Shown here in pieces: positions 61,506 to 64,000 of a stretch of DNA of 64,000 nt. The notes under the pieces are model-generated. The model was not told the origin of the DNA and searched no databases. It worked only from the letters and a program-made list of their open reading frames with translations. The translations under genes were made by a program, and so were the position numbers. Source of the stretch: Oscillospiraceae bacterium (GTDB lineage: Bacteria; Bacillota; Clostridia; Oscillospirales; Ruminococcaceae); contig JAFQIY010000016.1 of assembly GCA_017415165.1 (NCBI GenBank), positions 1 to 64,000 of the forward strand. Direction: 5' to 3'. Numbering within the stretch: position 1 is the stretch's first letter; each line of letters opens with the position of its first letter.

Positions 61506-62150
61506 ATGGAAATCGGAGCAATTATCAAAAAGGCAAGAAATGAAGCGTCCCTTACACAGGAACAGGCGGCCGAATCCCTGGGCGTAAGCAGGCAGACCAT
61601 TTCTAACTGGGAAAACGGTAAATCCTATCCCGACATTATAAGCGTCATTAAGATGAGCGACCTTTATTCCGTAAGTCTTGATTACCTCTTGAAGGAGGAA
61701 ACATCTATGAAACAAACTTACAAGGAATATCTCGAAGAAAGCACAAACACCGTCAGAAGCAATGACAGGAAGTCTAAGCTGACGCTTACGCTGGTTACAC
61801 TGGGAATATGGGTGCTGTCAGTTGTTGCATTCTGGCTTGTGCAAAGCGGCACTGTTGCAAGCGGTTACAGTCTTGCGGTAATGTGGGGCGTACTGCCTGT
61901 TACATTCTTTGCAGCTTCATTCGTTATGGGCGTTCGTGATTATTTCGGCAAGTTCAAATGGCTTGCACCTATTTGCTTTGGTCTTATGCACGCTTTAGGC
62001 GGTTATGTTACAATGGTTACCGTTGGCAATGAAATGTATAAACAGGTTATTTGGCCTGACTTTACAAAGTTTCCTATTGGTATGGCTGTTGCTATTGCGG
62101 GAATGGCGATTGGTATTGCTGTAAAAAACAAGAACAGGGAAAATGTGTAA
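61506..62150 (+). CDS. XRE-family regulator fused to a membrane domain
   Basis: Start at 61506 after GAGGTGAT. 214 residues. Residues 1-65 form an HTH_3 domain (SLTQEQAAESLGVSRQTISNW); after a linker there are four hydrophobic helices, starting LVTLGIWVLSVVAFWLV. This one-component, membrane-bound layout is common in Clostridia and probably senses membrane or envelope state. No cognate operon beyond the gene itself is apparent. Confidence 0.82.
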   Translation: MEIGAIIKKARNEASLTQEQAAESLGVSRQTISNWENGKSYPDIISVIKMSDLYSVSLDYLLKEETSMKQTYKEYLEESTNTVRSNDRKSKLTLTLVTLGIWVLSVVAFWLVQSGTVASGYSLAVMWGVLPVTFFAASFVMGVRDYFGKFKWLAPICFGLMHALGGYVTMVTVGNEMYKQVIWPDFTKFPIGMAVAIAGMAIGIAVKNKNRENV

Positions 62151-62158
62151 ATCTTATA

Positions 62159-62187
62159 TTGACAAATATATGCAGATATGTTAAAAT
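62159..62187 (+). promoter_or_regulatory. Promoter of the GNAT gene leader
   Basis: TTGACA (62159-62164), 17 bases, TAAAAT (62182-62187). Confidence 0.7.
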
Positions 62188-62367
62188 CAAAGCGTGGATT
62201 GAAATTCTTTCCACGCTTAAATTTATTAACAAGGAGATTTTTGTTTGAAAAATTACACCAATAAGGCGATAGTGCTGTAACCGGGAGGTTACTCACAAAG
62301 CAACTTCCTGGAACTTCGGATATTTTATTATTTGAACTATTTTGAAATTTTCAGGAGGAAACTACTA
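62188..62367 (+). promoter_or_regulatory. Structured leader with short upstream open frame
   Basis: The leader starts with a hairpin (AAGCGTGGA/TCCACGCTT, about 62190-62218), then AAGGAG and a TTG-initiated 11-codon frame (MKNYTNKAIVL, 62245-62280), then a 10-bp hairpin with G:U pairs (62281-62290 with 62302-62311) directly after its stop codon. The main gene's AGGAGG follows. This is the layout of a translation-coupled or attenuation leader. Confidence 0.55.
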
Positions 62368-63021
62368 ATGAACAACAATTTTATTATCCGCAGCGAAACA
62401 CCTGACGACTACCGTGCAGTTGAAAATCTTACCCGTGAAGCTTTCTGGAACGTTTACAAGGAGGGCGCTGACGAGCATTATTTCGTGCACGTTATGAGAA
62501 GCCACGAGGACTTCATTCCTGAGCTTGCTTTCGTTATCGAAAAGGACGGGCAGATTATCGGAAATGTTATGTACACCAAAGCTAAGCTTATTGATGAAAA
62601 GGGCGAGGAAAAGGTAATTCTTTCTTTTGGTCCTTTGTGTGTACACCCTGATTTTCAGCGTAATCACTACGGCAGGACGCTTCTTGAACACAGCTTTGAA
62701 AAAGCCAAGGAATTGGGCTACGATGTTATCGCTATTTTCGGCAATCCTGCAAACTATGTGGGATGTGGCTTCAGAAGCTGCAGAAGATACAACGTGTGTC
62801 TTGACGGGGATTACTTTCCAACTCCTTTGCTTGTGAATGAGCTTAAAGAGGGTGCGCTGGACGGCAGAAGATGGTACTACCACGAAAGCTCTGCAAGTGC
62901 TCCTTGCGGTGATGCTGAGGCTGTTGAGAAATTTGACTCTGCCTTCCCGCCTAAGAAAAAGGAATGGAAGCCGAGTCAGGAAGAATTCTACATTTACAGT
63001 CATTCGTCGGTTAACAGCTAA
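62368..63021 (+). CDS. GNAT family N-acetyltransferase
   Basis: Start at 62368 after AGGAGG. 217 residues; the acetyl-CoA site lies in GPLCVHPDFQRNHYGRTLL with the R/QxxGxG/A-like loop, and a C-terminal block VGCGFRSCRRYNV resembles the YhbS-type acyltransferases. Substrate unknown. Preceded by a long, structured leader and followed by a strong terminator. Confidence 0.88.
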   Translation: MNNNFIIRSETPDDYRAVENLTREAFWNVYKEGADEHYFVHVMRSHEDFIPELAFVIEKDGQIIGNVMYTKAKLIDEKGEEKVILSFGPLCVHPDFQRNHYGRTLLEHSFEKAKELGYDVIAIFGNPANYVGCGFRSCRRYNVCLDGDYFPTPLLVNELKEGALDGRRWYYHESSASAPCGDAEAVEKFDSAFPPKKKEWKPSQEEFYIYSHSSVNS

Positions 63022-63023
63022 AA

Positions 63024-63064
63024 ACGAACAGACCTTGGATTTTACTCCAAGGTCTGTTTTTCGT
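63024..63064. terminator. Bidirectional terminator
   Basis: ACAGACCTTGGA and TCCAAGGTCTGT form a 12-bp stem with A- and T-runs outside, between convergent genes. Confidence 0.92.
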
Positions 63065-63066
63065 TA

Positions 63067-63888
63067 TCACGCCTTTTCAACAGGCACCCATATTGCACCT
63101 TCAGTCGGTGAGATGTAAAACTCAAGATTGTAGTTGCCGCTGAGCTTGTATTCCTTGCAGTTGGGAATCCACTCGCTCCATATCTGAGTATTCACGTCCT
63201 GCAAAGCTTTCGGACATTCACCGTGGTACGGGAAAACTGCCCACGTTCCTGCGGGGATGACTCTTGTTGTGCAGCCCTCAGGAATATCGTTCCAAGGAAA
63301 ATACAGGTCTGCGATGAGGTAATCAAAGCTCTTTCCGTCGCTGTCAAGGCAGGCGCCGAACATTCCCTTTATGATTTCGCCTCCGCCTGTCTGATAATGC
63401 TCAGCCCAGAATTTCGGGATTTCTGTGTAAGAAGTTTCGGTATTGAACAGCTTTGATTTGCCCATAATTGTAAATGCTTCTTTTTCAACGATTTTGTATT
63501 CCATAGTAGTACCGCCCTCCAACGTAAGCTTTATTCGTAATGGTGCAAAAGCTTTCAGCTCCGCACCTTTTTCCTTTGCAGCCGAGGGAGAAATGCCGTG
63601 GAATTTTGTGAATGCACGGGTAAAGCTGTCGGGTGAGTCGTAACCGTATTTCAACGCAACGTCGATAACCTTTGCACCGTCTGCGGAAAGCTCCTGCGCC
63701 GCAAGGGTCAGTCTGCGGTTACGGATGTACTCTCCAACCGTGAAACCGCACAGACAACTGAAAATCTTCTGAAAATAGAATGCCGAAACGTACGCTTTCG
63801 ACGCTATATCCTCGATTTCCAGTTCTTCTGTAAGGTTATCCTCGATATACTGTATCGCACTCTGTATGCCTTCTGCCCAACCGTTCAT
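63067..63888 (-). CDS. AraC regulator with GyrI-like effector domain
   Basis: 273 residues. N-terminal AraC HTH pair (IEDIASKAYVSAFYFQKIF; VIDVALKYGYDSPDSFTRAF), then a GyrI-like/BmrR-type small-molecule-binding domain (from about residue 125: MEYKIVEKEAFTIMGKS, and WIPNCKEYKLSGNYNLEFY in part). Family members (Rob, SoxS-like, EffR-type) respond to drugs or metabolites. It has a possible -10 at 63923-63928 (TATAAT on the minus strand). Confidence 0.9.
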   Translation of the reverse strand: MNGWAEGIQSAIQYIEDNLTEELEIEDIASKAYVSAFYFQKIFSCLCGFTVGEYIRNRRLTLAAQELSADGAKVIDVALKYGYDSPDSFTRAFTKFHGISPSAAKEKGAELKAFAPLRIKLTLEGGTTMEYKIVEKEAFTIMGKSKLFNTETSYTEIPKFWAEHYQTGGGEIIKGMFGACLDSDGKSFDYLIADLYFPWNDIPEGCTTRVIPAGTWAVFPYHGECPKALQDVNTQIWSEWIPNCKEYKLSGNYNLEFYISPTEGAIWVPVEKA

Positions 63889-64000
63889 TTCTCCTACTTC
63901 CTTTCTCCTTGACTGTATCTTTATTATACAGGCTTACACGGATTATTGCCCGACTTTTTGTGTTTCACTTTGCAGGGTTATGCAAACAAGCCTTTCAGCG
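63889..64000. other. Upstream region of the last AraC gene
   Basis: Contains the ribosome-binding site (GGAAGTAGGAG) and a TATAAT at 63928-63923 for the minus strand gene; the -35 is not clear. Nothing else is seen to the window end. Confidence 0.5.

Noticed and set aside
1-64000. CRISPR arrays, tRNA and rRNA genes
   Set aside because: No regular repeat-spacer pattern, tRNA-like fold or rRNA sequence was recognised by eye; a program search would be needed to exclude a single tRNA.

Overview
The window looks like the chromosome of a low-GC Gram-positive gut or rumen anaerobe of the Ruminococcus type (Oscillospiraceae/Ruminococcaceae). This is an inference from strong AGGAGG ribosome-binding sites, sigma-A promoters with 17-base spacers, and gene families such as DUF6110, GH127, a CGCAxxGCC redox protein and a Firmicutes-style tellurium-resistance (Ter) operon. 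No rRNA, tRNA or CRISPR array was recognised.

Region 1 (1-15.4 kb) is accessory DNA. It opens with the end of an anti-sigma-like membrane protein and a run of small secreted proteins of unknown role. Then come a small zinc-ribbon/HNH-like protein with a P-loop ATPase, and an OLD-family nuclease with a UvrD-like helicase (Gabija-like anti-phage pair). This is bordered by mobile-element debris: an integrase lacking its catalytic C-terminus, two excisionase-like HTH proteins, a full DUF6076 protein, and a stray C-terminal fragment of a second DUF6076 copy at 4.7 kb.

Region 2 (15.4-37.8 kb) appears to be a metal-homeostasis island. It contains a TetR-controlled hydrolase/methyltransferase operon, an AraC regulator with two half-size ABC exporter-type proteins and a complete ECF importer, a CydDC-like ABC pair with a DtxR/MntR-like repressor, a MacB-type ABC ATPase with an FtsX-like permease, and DUF6110 with a P1B-type metal ATPase. 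Seven copies of a palindrome (GTTAGC-N4-GCTAAC or close variants) sit in or near the control regions of five transcription units and once inside the P1B ATPase gene, which suggests one local regulon. The FtsX operon also carries a yybP-ykoY-type (Mn2+) riboswitch.

Region 3 (37.9-45.2 kb) holds ordinary genes: a MerR regulator fused to a catalytically dead beta-lactamase-like domain, a MATE exporter, a CGCAxxGCC protein, and a GH127 arabinofuranosidase with a divergent AraC regulator.

Region 4 (45.2-59.6 kb) is a 12-gene minus-strand Ter stress operon: a YceG-domain/trypsin fusion, rhomboid, YceG, TelA, three TerD proteins, a P2-type cation ATPase, and the biosynthetic module of phosphoribosyltransferase, CitE-like lyase, StiP and HAD phosphatase. 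A second yybP-ykoY-type riboswitch with an intrinsic terminator precedes it, so the whole stress operon is predicted to respond to Mn2+. Region 5 (59.6-64 kb) has a sodium-dependent transporter, an XRE membrane regulator, a GNAT acetyltransferase behind a structured leader, and an AraC/GyrI-like regulator.

The main new idea is that two manganese riboswitches and one shared operator may tie metal uptake, metal export and the Ter response into one local circuit.
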